NCBI GenBank assembly: GCA_030147805.1
Contig: JASBUR010000017.1
Span: 1 to 64,000, forward strand
Source: Sphingomonadaceae bacterium
Lineage (GTDB): Bacteria > Pseudomonadota > Alphaproteobacteria > Sphingomonadales > Sphingomonadaceae
Length of the DNA stretch: 64,000 bases
Direction of reading: 5' to 3'
The notes beneath the pieces were generated by a model. That model did not search any database. It was not told the origin of the DNA and was given only the letters and a program-made list of their open reading frames with translations. The translations under genes were made by a program, and so were the position numbers. Shown here in pieces: positions 18,206-26,622 of the stretch; position 1 is the stretch's first letter, and the number at the start of each line of letters is the position of its first letter.

Positions 18206-20047
18206 ATGATGTACCGCTACATGGCGCTGAAGTGGGATCGGCGCGATATGTCGGCAGCGCAGGTAGCCGCTGCGATTGCTGCGGCCCTCAAGCGCGTTTC
18301 GCCGCATGCTTGGACCACCTCGCATGTCGCGCCGGGCCTTCAAGTGATGGACGCTGGGGCAGCCTCGGGTCGCATGCGGACGACCAGCGTCGGCACCCGC
18401 GGCGTCATTCTCGGCCAGCTGTTTCCGCGGCTCAGCAGCGCCGCAGTGCCACAGGTCAGCGAACTGGATGACAATGAGGCCGAGCGATGCTGGGTAAGCG
18501 GGGCGCAGCACCTCGTCGACGCCTACTGGGGCCGGTACGTTGCGATCCTCCACGATCCATCAGGCGACCGGTGCCTCATCCTGCGTGATCCGACCGGTGC
18601 TCTGCCTTGCTTCGTCACACATCACGCCGGCGTCGACATCTATTTTTCCGACATGGAGGATGCCGCCCGCCTGCCGTTCCTCCCGTTCTCGATCAACTGG
18701 GACTTCGTCCGCGCTAACATCATGCTGCCGATGTACCAGAAGATCATCACCGGGCTGAACGAAGTCTCCGAGGTGCTCCCGGCCGAATGTCTCGAGATAG
18801 CGAGCGGTGTCCGCAGCTGTCGCTTCCTGTGGGATCCCTACGCCATCGCCGCTTCGGGTATCACAGAAGATCCGCAAGCCGCTGCGCGTGAGCTTCGAGG
18901 CGTGGTGCGGGCGACGATCGCTACGCTGGCCGGTGGCTACGACCGCGTCGTTCACAACCTCGGCGGACTCGATTCCTCCATCGCGCTTGCATGTTTGACG
19001 GATGCGCCAGCCCGCCCTGAAATCACCGCCATCACGCATTTCACGCCGACGCCGCGGGGCGATGAGCGCGCCTATACGCGTGCCATGGCCCGCCACGCGG
19101 ATGTGCCCCTGATCGAGGCCGAACTCGATGCCGCTCGAGCCGACGTGCGCCGCATCTTCGCTTCGAACCGGCTGGCGCGTCCGCACGGCTTCTTCGATTG
19201 CCTTGGCTTGAACGGCCATGTGCTCGAGACCGCCGACGCTGTCGGCGCCCAGGCGATATTCTACGGGGTGGGCGGCGACCAGGTATTCTTCCAACCCCCG
19301 CTCAATATGGCGGCGCTCGACCATGTAAAGGCGCACGGCTTCGGACGCCGGTCGATTGCGGTCGCGCTCGAGGCCTCGCGCTATGGGCGATGCCGGGTCG
19401 CCGACACGCTTGCCGCGATGTGGCGCGAGCGCATCCGGCCTGAGCCCTGTTACCCCTATGTAAGCGCCGCGTTGTTCCGCCGGCGGCGGCTGCCGCTCGT
19501 CGAGGAGACGGTCACCGAGGCGGCTGGCTATGAGTCGCTACTCCACCCGCTGCTGCGCCCGGCTGACGACATGTCGAAGGGCAAATATCTGCATATCCTC
19601 ATGTCGGCGTTTTTCTCGATCGAGCACTACGACCATTGGGACACGGCCTACACCGCAGAGCGGGTTCATCTCTTCCTCGCGCAGCCGATCATCGAGGCGT
19701 GCCTCCGCATACCGACCTGGGTCCTCACCTACCGAGGTATCGATCGCGGGCTCGCGCGAAGGGCCTTTGCTGGCGACCTCCCGCCAATGATCTCCGCTCG
19801 GCTCAGCAAGAACGGACCCGATGATTACTATGGCGATCTCTACCGCCGCAATGTCGACGCCATCCGCCCGGTACTGGTCGGCGGGCAACTGGTCCGCGAG
19901 GGCATCCTCAAGGCTGGCGCCGTCGAACGCGCCCTTGGGGCCGCTGACCACAGCACTTACGCACATCCGCCGCACCTTCTCGGCCATTTCGCGACCGAGG
20001 CATGGATCGAGCGGTGGCGGCAGCGACCGTCAATAATCCCACTATAA
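18206..20047 (+). CDS. lasso peptide C protein: asparagine-synthetase-like macrolactam cyclase
   Basis: A 613-residue ATP-dependent cyclase that would adenylate the ring Asp and join it to the N-terminus of the core. The N-terminal half is a glutaminase-like domain without the catalytic Cys, as in other lasso cyclases. The PP-loop near residue 250 reads HNLGGLDSS, so the first Ser of the usual SGGLDSS is Leu, which is worth noting. Later parts include GVGGDQVFF and DDMSKGKYLH, typical of the synthetase fold. It is followed after 80 bases by precursor A1. Confidence 0.92.
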   Translation: MMYRYMALKWDRRDMSAAQVAAAIAAALKRVSPHAWTTSHVAPGLQVMDAGAASGRMRTTSVGTRGVILGQLFPRLSSAAVPQVSELDDNEAERCWVSGAQHLVDAYWGRYVAILHDPSGDRCLILRDPTGALPCFVTHHAGVDIYFSDMEDAARLPFLPFSINWDFVRANIMLPMYQKIITGLNEVSEVLPAECLEIASGVRSCRFLWDPYAIAASGITEDPQAAARELRGVVRATIATLAGGYDRVVHNLGGLDSSIALACLTDAPARPEITAITHFTPTPRGDERAYTRAMARHADVPLIEAELDAARADVRRIFASNRLARPHGFFDCLGLNGHVLETADAVGAQAIFYGVGGDQVFFQPPLNMAALDHVKAHGFGRRSIAVALEASRYGRCRVADTLAAMWRERIRPEPCYPYVSAALFRRRRLPLVEETVTEAAGYESLLHPLLRPADDMSKGKYLHILMSAFFSIEHYDHWDTAYTAERVHLFLAQPIIEACLRIPTWVLTYRGIDRGLARRAFAGDLPPMISARLSKNGPDDYYGDLYRRNVDAIRPVLVGGQLVREGILKAGAVERALGAADHSTYAHPPHLLGHFATEAWIERWRQRPSIIPL

Positions 20048-20070
20048 ACCTCATAGCGGCATACAGTGCG

Positions 20071-20080
20071 CGTTAGCGTG
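20071..20080 (+). promoter_or_regulatory. shared upstream element of precursor A1
   Basis: CGTTAGCGTG occurs 47 bases before the A1 start, and the same ten bases occur 45 bases before A2 (22424-22433). The intervening sequences differ, so this may be a common promoter or operator element. The sequence does not fit a clear sigma-70 or ECF consensus. Confidence 0.35.
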
Positions 20081-20127
20081 ACCAGGCCGGACATAGCCGG
20101 CAGCTCCTGAAACGAAAGGTCACGACC

Positions 20128-20214
20128 ATGATCATTCTCGGCAAAGCCAGCGAAGCGACCAAGGGTGCGATCGAGGGCTTCCCCGTCGACAGCCTGACGA
20201 CGCGCCTCGACTAG
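20128..20214 (+). CDS. lasso peptide precursor A1 (28 aa)
   Basis: The ATG at 20128 follows an SD-like GAAAGG by 8 bases, and an in-frame stop at 20074 with no usual start codon between fixes this start. The leader is only 12 residues, MIILGKASEATK, with the conserved Thr at position -2. The core is GAIEGFPVDSLTTRLD: Gly1, a 9-residue ring closed on Asp9, then a 7-residue loop and tail. Leader and ring layout resemble astexin-type sphingomonad lasso peptides, where the leader end also reads LGKA followed by Thr at -2. A typical leader is longer and has a Pro-containing recognition part, which is missing here. A strong terminator follows. Confidence 0.85.
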   Translation: MIILGKASEATKGAIEGFPVDSLTTRLD

Positions 20215-20222
20215 GCGTCGCC

Positions 20223-20250
20223 GGACCGGCGGGCGCGTGCCCGCCGGTCC
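20223..20250. terminator. terminator between A1 and the isopeptidase gene
   Basis: Twelve-base perfect arms (20223-20234 and 20239-20250) around a GCGT loop, followed by TTCAATCTT on the plus strand. It can end the plus-strand lasso operon, and the stem may also stop the minus-strand isopeptidase transcript, which ends at 20252. Confidence 0.8.
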
Positions 20251-20251
20251 T

Positions 20252-22348
20252 TCAATCTTCGGCCGACCCTCCGCCAGCGCGCCAACGGACATATTGCTCG
20301 GCCTTGGCCGGATCGGGATCGACGGCCCCCGTCAACCAGAAGGCAAACCAGTCAAGATTTCGGGTCGCGGCCTCGCGCATCAGCCGCGGCTCGGTCAAAT
20401 TGTGTCCGGTGCGGGGATAGATGACGAACTCGCTCGGCGCACCGCGACGGCGCGCCGCTTTGACGAACGAGGCAAGTGCCGGCGCGACGCTTCGGGCGCC
20501 GGCCTCAGCGAGGATCGCCGTTGATCCGGACGTCAGCGAAAGGTCGGCCGAAAGCCGGGCGTAATGCGCCGGGTCTCCTTCGGGCGGCCCGCCGTAGATC
20601 CGGTCATGGACCGTGCGATTGAGGGTTTCTGGCATGAGATCATAGGCGAGTTGGGCACTCGGAATGCCTTCGCTGAGACTGGCGGCTCGAAAGCGATTGG
20701 TGCGCGCCACGAGCAGCGCGGCGAGCCAGGTGCCATGGCTGTGCCCGATGATGCCGAGCTTATCCCGGTCGGCGATGCCTTCCTCGATCAGCGCATCGAT
20801 GCCGCGCTCGATATCGTCAAGCGGCTCGCCGTCGATCCTCGATGGTGTCAAAAAGCTTCGACCATAGCCGGCGGTGCCGCGGTAGTTGGGGATGAACACC
20901 GCGATGCCGCGCGAGGCGAGCGCCGCGAGCGGGTGCGGCCACAGCGCAAAGCCGCCTTCGAATGCATCGGTCATCGGCATCGCTGGCCCACCGTGTACAT
21001 AGGTAACGAGCGGCCACGGTTGCGCCCTGCCGCGCGGCTGCAGCAGCCAACCATGAACTTGCGTTCCGTCCCGGCCGCTCCATGTCAGTGGACGCACTTC
21101 AGGCACGACCCGGTTGCCAAGGGGAGCGTTCAGCGTCGTGAGGGCGCGACAACGACCGGCGACCGACAAATAGAGCTCGGGCGGCCGGGCCAGACTCTCG
21201 GATACGAATGCGATTGCCCGCCCGTCGGCGCTGATCGAGAACCGGTCGGCGTCCCCCGTCAAACCCCGGCAGAGCGCGACCGGCCGGACCTTCCCCGCTT
21301 CATCGATCTGGTCGAGCTGGCGGCGGCCGCTGACGGCTCGCGCGATGAAGGTTCCTCCTGGCCTCGCCGTAAAGGCACCGCTCACGTCGGCAAAGGGACT
21401 CACAGCCCCGATGGCCCGCCAAACCATGTCGTCCCGCGCAGCTGCGCCTGCTTGGGGGTCGATGGCAGCAAGGACCGGGAAATGAGGATCATTCCAGAGG
21501 TCGTCGACGATGGTGCGCCGAACGAGCATCCGCTCGCCCTGCCACTCGCCGCCCGTGTAGCTGACGATCCGGCCGTCAGCGCGGGCGTGCGCCTCAGCAA
21601 CGATGGTCAACCGGTCGGGGCCAGCTTCATATACGGCGAGGCTGGCTGAATAGGGATTGCGGCGCCGTAGGTCGGTGCGTGGCCGGAAGGAGACCGATAG
21701 TCGGTCACCCCGCGGCGACCAGTGCGCTGAATAAACGCTCCCCGGAACCGCGATGCGTGCCGCGCGCGCGACGCCGTTCGGCTTTATCCAGACTTCGCTC
21801 TCAGCATCGGACCAAGGCTCGAAATCCGCCGTAAGGAAGCTCATGATCGTGAGGCTGCGCATGTCGGCAATGAGACCGGCCGGACTGTCTCGCAGCTTGT
21901 CGTAAAAGCTCTTCGATGGCGGCGCCGCGGTTACGAAGGCAAGGGACTGGCCATCGGCGGCAAAGGTGAAGCGCGCGATCGGCAGCTCGGCGCGGGTGTG
22001 CTTGGTCACCTGTCCGCTTTGCACGTCGAACGACAGGACCTGGGAGATGCCATCGACGTCGGCCAGGAACGCCAGCCGTTGCCCCGTCGATAGCCAGGCG
22101 AAGGCGCGCCCCTGCGCGACTGCATGTGGAAGTGCGAACCCCTTCGTGGCACCGACAGGACCGACGAAGGTCTGACGGACGGTTCGATTCTCGCTGATCG
22201 ACCGACGTTCGGCGACATAGGCGAGAAGGCGGGCGTCCGGCGATAGCGCGACTTCCGCGAACCGTTGAAGCGCGAAGTAATCGTCCACGTCGAACGGTGG
22301 CGCAACGGCTGTCGATGCGGATGCGATCGATGGAGAGACGCTAAGCAT
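20252..22348 (-). CDS. S9 prolyl-oligopeptidase-like lasso isopeptidase
   Basis: A protein of about 698 residues from ATG 22348, with a signal-like start (VSPSIASASTA). Residues 30-420 are a WD-like beta propeller (VDDYFALQRFAEVALSPDARLLAYVAE opens it in part). The C-terminal alpha/beta-hydrolase has the nucleophile S537 in GHSHGTW and H649 in TGHNL. Such enzymes next to lasso genes open the ring isopeptide bond. Where the catalytic Asp is expected, about 30 residues before the His, I read AEAGARSVAP with no Asp, so activity is uncertain. Upstream in-frame ATGs at 22480 and 22486 would place its N-terminus antisense to precursor A2. Confidence 0.85.
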   Translation of the reverse strand: MLSVSPSIASASTAVAPPFDVDDYFALQRFAEVALSPDARLLAYVAERRSISENRTVRQTFVGPVGATKGFALPHAVAQGRAFAWLSTGQRLAFLADVDGISQVLSFDVQSGQVTKHTRAELPIARFTFAADGQSLAFVTAAPPSKSFYDKLRDSPAGLIADMRSLTIMSFLTADFEPWSDAESEVWIKPNGVARAARIAVPGSVYSAHWSPRGDRLSVSFRPRTDLRRRNPYSASLAVYEAGPDRLTIVAEAHARADGRIVSYTGGEWQGERMLVRRTIVDDLWNDPHFPVLAAIDPQAGAAARDDMVWRAIGAVSPFADVSGAFTARPGGTFIARAVSGRRQLDQIDEAGKVRPVALCRGLTGDADRFSISADGRAIAFVSESLARPPELYLSVAGRCRALTTLNAPLGNRVVPEVRPLTWSGRDGTQVHGWLLQPRGRAQPWPLVTYVHGGPAMPMTDAFEGGFALWPHPLAALASRGIAVFIPNYRGTAGYGRSFLTPSRIDGEPLDDIERGIDALIEEGIADRDKLGIIGHSHGTWLAALLVARTNRFRAASLSEGIPSAQLAYDLMPETLNRTVHDRIYGGPPEGDPAHYARLSADLSLTSGSTAILAEAGARSVAPALASFVKAARRRGAPSEFVIYPRTGHNLTEPRLMREAATRNLDWFAFWLTGAVDPDPAKAEQYVRWRAGGGSAED

Positions 22349-22423
22349 CGTCCCGAAGGCGACCGCCAGCCAGCGCTGGCCGGTGATATTGCGCTTATAT
22401 CCGACGCCGGCGAGGAACCCAGC

Positions 22424-22433
22424 CGTTAGCGTG
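22424..22433 (+). promoter_or_regulatory. shared upstream element of precursor A2
   Basis: CGTTAGCGTG, identical to the element before A1, lies 45 bases before the A2 start. It falls inside the 5' part of a longer possible isopeptidase frame on the other strand, so conservation here is unlikely to be due to protein coding. Confidence 0.35.
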
Positions 22434-22478
22434 GAGACACCGCCAGCGAAGCGGCGTGTCACTCGAAAGGTAGCAATC

Positions 22479-22565
22479 ATGATCATGCTCGGCAAAGTCA
22501 GTGAAGCGACAAAAGGCCCGATCGAAGGGTTCCCCGTCGACAGCCTGACGCAGCGGATGGATTGA
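22479..22565 (+). CDS. lasso peptide precursor A2 (28 aa)
   Basis: A second precursor parallel to A1, with the same SD-like GAAAGG 8 bases before the ATG. The leader MIMLGKVSEATK differs from A1 at two of 12 positions. The core is GPIEGFPVDSLTQRMD, with Gly1 and Asp9 kept and three changes (P2 for A, Q13 for T, M15 for L). It lies on the plus strand between two minus-strand genes, beyond the terminator after A1, so it needs its own promoter. The frame stays open to a GTG at 22383, but the shared SD supports the short form. It was found by reading; its size would escape most gene callers. Confidence 0.82.
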   Translation: MIMLGKVSEATKGPIEGFPVDSLTQRMD

Positions 22566-22572
22566 TCCGCCC

Positions 22573-22608
22573 GGCCCGGCGAACCGGCGTGCGCCGATCC
22601 GCCGGGCC
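22573..22608. terminator. terminator after precursor A2
   Basis: Nine-base arms GGCCCGGCG (22573-22581) and CGCCGGGCC (22600-22608) enclose a shorter inner stem, followed by TTGTCCTC. It starts 7 bases after the A2 stop, and it can also end the TonB-receptor transcript arriving from the other side. Confidence 0.72.
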
Positions 22609-22623
22609 TTGTCCTCGTGTGCC

Positions 22624-25338
22624 CTACCACCGCTTGGTCACCTGGAGCGCGACGAAGCGCCCGAGCGGGCTCGCATTCGTCGGGTCGTAGCCGAAGCGCC
22701 CGCCCAAAGGATCGGTGCCGAGCAGCGGTGGATCCTCGTCAAGAACGTTCTGAACGCTCAGCGCGAAGCGGGTATTCGAGAGAAGCCTGCTATCCCCAGT
22801 GTCGTAGCCAACGCTAAGGTCGACGGTCGTCCATGCTGCGACCGCCCTCGCTGGAGTCGTGCGATCGTCGCGGTAGCCGCCGACGTGATTGACGAAGATT
22901 GCGGCGGTAGCGCTGCTTCCTGCCCATGCCAAGCCGCCGCGCAGGCGCAGGTCGGCGGGGTTGAAGATCGTATCGACGACGTCGATTACCGGCGAGGTCG
23001 GGATGATCTGTCGCTCGTACGAAAGCACATGATTGCCATCGAGTGTCGCTTTCAGATCGCCGCCAGCCACTGCTGTCCGATATGCGACGCGGAAATCGAG
23101 GCCGCGGGTGACGTCGCTGGCCTGATTGCGCAGGCGGTTGTCGAAGATGGCGTCCTCGTCGCCCGGAGCCGCCCATCGAGCGCCCGCCAGGTTGAAGAAG
23201 CTCCCGGCGGCGAGAGCGTCGGCGAAGATGTTTTGGGCGCGCGCCAGAGGCGGGTCGCGGGTAACGGCGGCGGCGAACGCGGGGTTGGTGAGGAAGAGCG
23301 CCGCATTGCCGCTCGGCACGCCGATGCGTCCGTCATAGTCGATGTCATAGTAGGTGCCGCTCAACGTGAGCGTACCTGGCCCCATTGGCTGATCGACGTC
23401 GAAACCGGCGCTCCAGGTCGTCGCCTCCTCCGGCTGCAGATCACGGTTGGCGCGCGAGTCGGTGAGCACAACCGAAGTGCCGCCCGGCGATGTTGGGTCG
23501 GGCAGGATGAACACCGACGCACCCGAGAAGGTCGAGCCGAGATCGGCCAGGTTTGGCGCGTTGAACGAGGTGCCATAGGAGGACCGCAATCGAACCCCGT
23601 CGAGCGGGGACCAGAGCGCGCCGACCTTGGGGTTGAAGGTCTGGCCAAAGCGGCTGAAGTCTTCATAGCGGCCGGCGAGCGATAGCTCGAGGCGCCGGAC
23701 CCCTGGCACACTCGCTGCCGGCCCGATGACCGGCACGAAGAGCTCGCCGTAAAGCGCGTCGACGCCGCGGGCGTCGCGCGCCGAGAGGCGACTCGTTGTG
23801 CGATTGCGTGAGCTGAACCGTTCGCCGCGGTGGCTGGCGCCGATCGCCAACCGCGCCGGCCCGGCGGGAAGGTCAATGAGTGGTCCGTTCAGGAGGCCCT
23901 CGATCGTCCATATCTCCGAATCATTGCCGGTAACGGCGGGGCTGAAGAGCGTGCGTGCCTGATCTTCGGCCACGTTGAAGAAGTCGCCCGCGATAGCGGC
24001 GGACCAGTCGGCGCCGAGATCGATGTCTGCGGTAGCCGCAAGCCCGAACTGCTCGCTGGTCGCCCGCGTCAGGTTGGTGTTGCGTGGGGTTAACGAAGTC
24101 GTCGCGGTCCGACGCGAGGTGCGATGCCCGTAAAGGCCATGCATGCGAAGACCGATCGCCGAACTCAGCTGCTGCGACAGGGTAGCGATGACGCTGTGTC
24201 GGCGCTGGTCCGGCAGGATATCGTTCGGGCGCAAGGCGGCGTCGGCAAAATCTCGCTCTTCGACGCTTAGGGCGTCGCGGTCGAAATAATCATAGGCGAG
24301 AAGCGCTCCGCCGCCTGTCCAGGCGGTGCCGGCGGTCACCCCGGTGCGAAATTCATCGAGCCGGCCTTCCGTTGCTGCGCCGTAGCGCACGAAGGTCTCC
24401 ACACCGTCGAAGTCGTCGCGCAGGCGAAAGTTGATGACGCCGCCGATCGCATCGGCGCCATAGATCGCCGAGGCGCCGTCGGTCACCACCTCGACGCGCT
24501 CGATGGCGTTCAAGGGCAGGATCGAGATGTCGACAAAGTCGCCGAGTCCTCCCGAGGGAGCCAGGCGCCGGCCGTTCAGGAGCACGAGCGTTGAGCCTGA
24601 GCCGAGGCCCCGCAGGTTCACGCCGGTACCGCCGCTTTGGTTGAAGCCGGTCGCCCGGTCATTGACGAGGCCGACCGTCTCGGCGGTCGACCCGCCGCCG
24701 AAGTTCTGCGGCAGGCGATCGACGAATTCCTCGACGGAGGCGACGCCCGCGGCGCGGATATCGGCGCGGCTATAGACCTGGGTAGGCGAGCTTTCGGGAG
24801 CGATGCCGCGAATGAGCGTTCCGGTCACAATGATCGTCTCATCGTCGTCGCTAGTGGCCGCGGCGGTGCGGCCCATCACGGCAGGCTCATCGAGCTCAGG
24901 CAGGGCGGCGCTGTCGGGTACTTGCGGTGCGGCGAGTGGGGCATAGGCGAGGCGGGGCGAGGGGCTTGCCTCATTGATCGCCGCGCTCGGCACACGGCGG
25001 CGCAACGCGATGATACCATCGCTGCCGCGCACGATCTCGAGACCGGTGCCCTCGATGAGGCGCGCCAGTGCCTGGTTGCGATCATAGGTTCCAACGAGGG
25101 GCCGGCTGGTGATCGCGTTCAGCCCATCATAGGGGAACAGCACCTTCACGCCGGCTTGTCGGGCATAGGCATCGAGTGCCGCGCCGACCGACTGCGCCGG
25201 GATGTTGAACGTTACCGCCTGTGCCGCGGTCGGTGCGGCGGCGAGCATCGAGCCCGCAAGCAGCACCGCGTACCACAACCTCGCAAGGCGGCGTGGCGAC
25301 CGCCTATTCCGGTCACAAAATTCCGTTGCGTAGACCAT
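22624..25338 (-). CDS. STN-domain TonB-dependent receptor (transducer type)
   Basis: A 904-residue outer-membrane receptor. A signal peptide ends near AAQA (residue 41). An STN signalling domain follows at about 42-115 (FNIPAQSVGAALDAYARQAGV), then a linker, the plug domain (VEVVTDGASAIYGADAIGGVINF) and a beta-barrel ending in the aromatic-terminal QVTKRW. The STN domain marks receptors that signal through FecR to an ECF sigma factor, and both are encoded next. In lasso loci such receptors import the lasso peptide; here the substrate is inferred from context. An SD-like CGGAG precedes the ATG directly. Confidence 0.93.
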   Translation of the reverse strand: MVYATEFCDRNRRSPRRLARLWYAVLLAGSMLAAAPTAAQAVTFNIPAQSVGAALDAYARQAGVKVLFPYDGLNAITSRPLVGTYDRNQALARLIEGTGLEIVRGSDGIIALRRRVPSAAINEASPSPRLAYAPLAAPQVPDSAALPELDEPAVMGRTAAATSDDDETIIVTGTLIRGIAPESSPTQVYSRADIRAAGVASVEEFVDRLPQNFGGGSTAETVGLVNDRATGFNQSGGTGVNLRGLGSGSTLVLLNGRRLAPSGGLGDFVDISILPLNAIERVEVVTDGASAIYGADAIGGVINFRLRDDFDGVETFVRYGAATEGRLDEFRTGVTAGTAWTGGGALLAYDYFDRDALSVEERDFADAALRPNDILPDQRRHSVIATLSQQLSSAIGLRMHGLYGHRTSRRTATTSLTPRNTNLTRATSEQFGLAATADIDLGADWSAAIAGDFFNVAEDQARTLFSPAVTGNDSEIWTIEGLLNGPLIDLPAGPARLAIGASHRGERFSSRNRTTSRLSARDARGVDALYGELFVPVIGPAASVPGVRRLELSLAGRYEDFSRFGQTFNPKVGALWSPLDGVRLRSSYGTSFNAPNLADLGSTFSGASVFILPDPTSPGGTSVVLTDSRANRDLQPEEATTWSAGFDVDQPMGPGTLTLSGTYYDIDYDGRIGVPSGNAALFLTNPAFAAAVTRDPPLARAQNIFADALAAGSFFNLAGARWAAPGDEDAIFDNRLRNQASDVTRGLDFRVAYRTAVAGGDLKATLDGNHVLSYERQIIPTSPVIDVVDTIFNPADLRLRGGLAWAGSSATAAIFVNHVGGYRDDRTTPARAVAAWTTVDLSVGYDTGDSRLLSNTRFALSVQNVLDEDPPLLGTDPLGGRFGYDPTNASPLGRFVALQVTKRW

Positions 25339-25358
25339 CTCCGAAACCCTCCCCCTGG

Positions 25359-25395
25359 GCCGGATGAAGCCGCTCGAGGGAGCGGCTCATCCGGC
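25359..25395. other. hairpin between fecR and the receptor gene
   Basis: Arms at 25359-25374 and 25381-25395 pair over 15 bases with one bulged A, around a 6-base loop. There is no T run, so I read it as an intergenic processing or attenuation structure that could adjust receptor relative to fecR expression. Confidence 0.5.
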
Positions 25396-25450
25396 ATTTG
25401 CCTTCAGGAGGATTGACGGGGCAGCGGCGAAAAGCTGCTAGCGCAAGCGT

Positions 25451-26476
25451 CTAGCGGGGCTCGGCCCGGTGCAGGCGGACGGTCTTGTCGTCGAGACGCT
25501 CGACCCGCACGGGCAGCGCGGCCGCCATCGCAGCCAGAACGGCATCGACGTCGGTGGCCGGAAAATGCCCGCCGACCTTCAACTGGCGGATACTGTCGTC
25601 GGCAAAGCTGACTTCGATATCGGTATAACGATCAAGCTCACTGATAATGGTCTCGAGCGGCTCATCCTTGAATGCGAGCATACCCCGGCGCCAAGCCAGA
25701 TCGCGATCGATCGCCTCGTTGTCCAGTTCGACGACCGAAGACTGCTGTCCGGTGATCTCGGCGCGTCCACCGACGGCAAGCGCGATCGGCGGCACGTCGG
25801 GAAGCAAATGTTCGAGGATTGGCAGCCGGCGATGCGCGACCTCGACGCGTCCTTGCGTAACGATGACCTCGACGTCGCCGGCACGCCGGCGCACGTTGAA
25901 GGCGGTGCCCACCGCGCGCACCGCAGTGCCGTCCGACGTAACGATGAAGGGGCGCGTGCGATCATGCGCGACCTGGAAGAACGCCTCACCTCGCGTCAGC
26001 GCGAGCCGGCGTGCATCGCCGGAGAAATCGACCTTCAATTCACTGTCGGTGTTGAGTTCGACCGTCGACCCATCAGCAAGGGTCAGCGTCTGGCGCGCGC
26101 CGACATCGGTTGCGTAGGTGCGTGTGCCGCTTGCCGGCATCACCGCCCAAATGAGCGTTGCGGCAAGCGCGGTCGCAGCGGCCAGCAGCGCGCGCCCGCG
26201 ACGTGTACGCCTGGGTTGGGACCTCGCCCAGCGCGCAGTGATGTCAGGGTCGGGCGCCGTCGTCGCCGCGCAGCGAAGATGAGCCAGATCGTCGAACCGG
26301 TGCCAGTCGCGCTGCAGCCGGTCAAAAGCGGCACGCCGATTCGGACTACCGGCGATCCAGCGCTCGAATTCGGCCAGATCCTTGGAAGACAAATTGTCGT
26401 CGTCGAGACGAACGAGCCATTCGCTCGCCTCGTCCTCGACCGAAGGTGGTCGCTCGTAGGGACTGACCTTGCTCAT
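25451..26476 (-). CDS. FecR-family anti-sigma regulator
   Basis: A 341-residue inner-membrane signal transducer. The N-terminal cytoplasmic part (EASEWLVRLDDDNLSSKDLAEFERW) is the DUF4880/anti-sigma region. A single membrane helix lies near residues 97-114 (LLAAATALAATLIWAVM). The FecR domain follows (GARQTLTLADGSTVELNTDS) and a C-terminal part interacts with STN domains. It lies 112 bases upstream of the receptor on the same strand. The expected chain is receptor occupancy to FecR to release or activation of the ECF sigma at 27245. Confidence 0.92.
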   Translation of the reverse strand: MSKVSPYERPPSVEDEASEWLVRLDDDNLSSKDLAEFERWIAGSPNRRAAFDRLQRDWHRFDDLAHLRCAATTAPDPDITARWARSQPRRTRRGRALLAAATALAATLIWAVMPASGTRTYATDVGARQTLTLADGSTVELNTDSELKVDFSGDARRLALTRGEAFFQVAHDRTRPFIVTSDGTAVRAVGTAFNVRRRAGDVEVIVTQGRVEVAHRRLPILEHLLPDVPPIALAVGGRAEITGQQSSVVELDNEAIDRDLAWRRGMLAFKDEPLETIISELDRYTDIEVSFADDSIRQLKVGGHFPATDVDAVLAAMAAALPVRVERLDDKTVRLHRAEPR

Positions 26477-26622
26477 GCTGGTCTGGACGCCGTATCAAGC
26501 GTCTTGGGCTGCGTAAACCTCTGTCGACCGGCAGCGGTCGTCAAGCGTTGCGCTCAGCGCCCCCTGCTTTGACGCTCTGCAGTAGACGGGCTCAGCGCGT
26601 GCGCGCATTTACCAATGCGGAT

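Noticed and set aside
20564-21649. 361-codon plus-strand frame inside the isopeptidase gene
   Set aside because: It is the antisense of a clear S9 peptidase, rich in Arg and Ala, and shows no domain.
22383-22478. longer leader for precursor A2 from GTG 22383 or 22431
   Set aside because: A1 cannot be extended this way, while both genes share the same SD and spacing at the short start.
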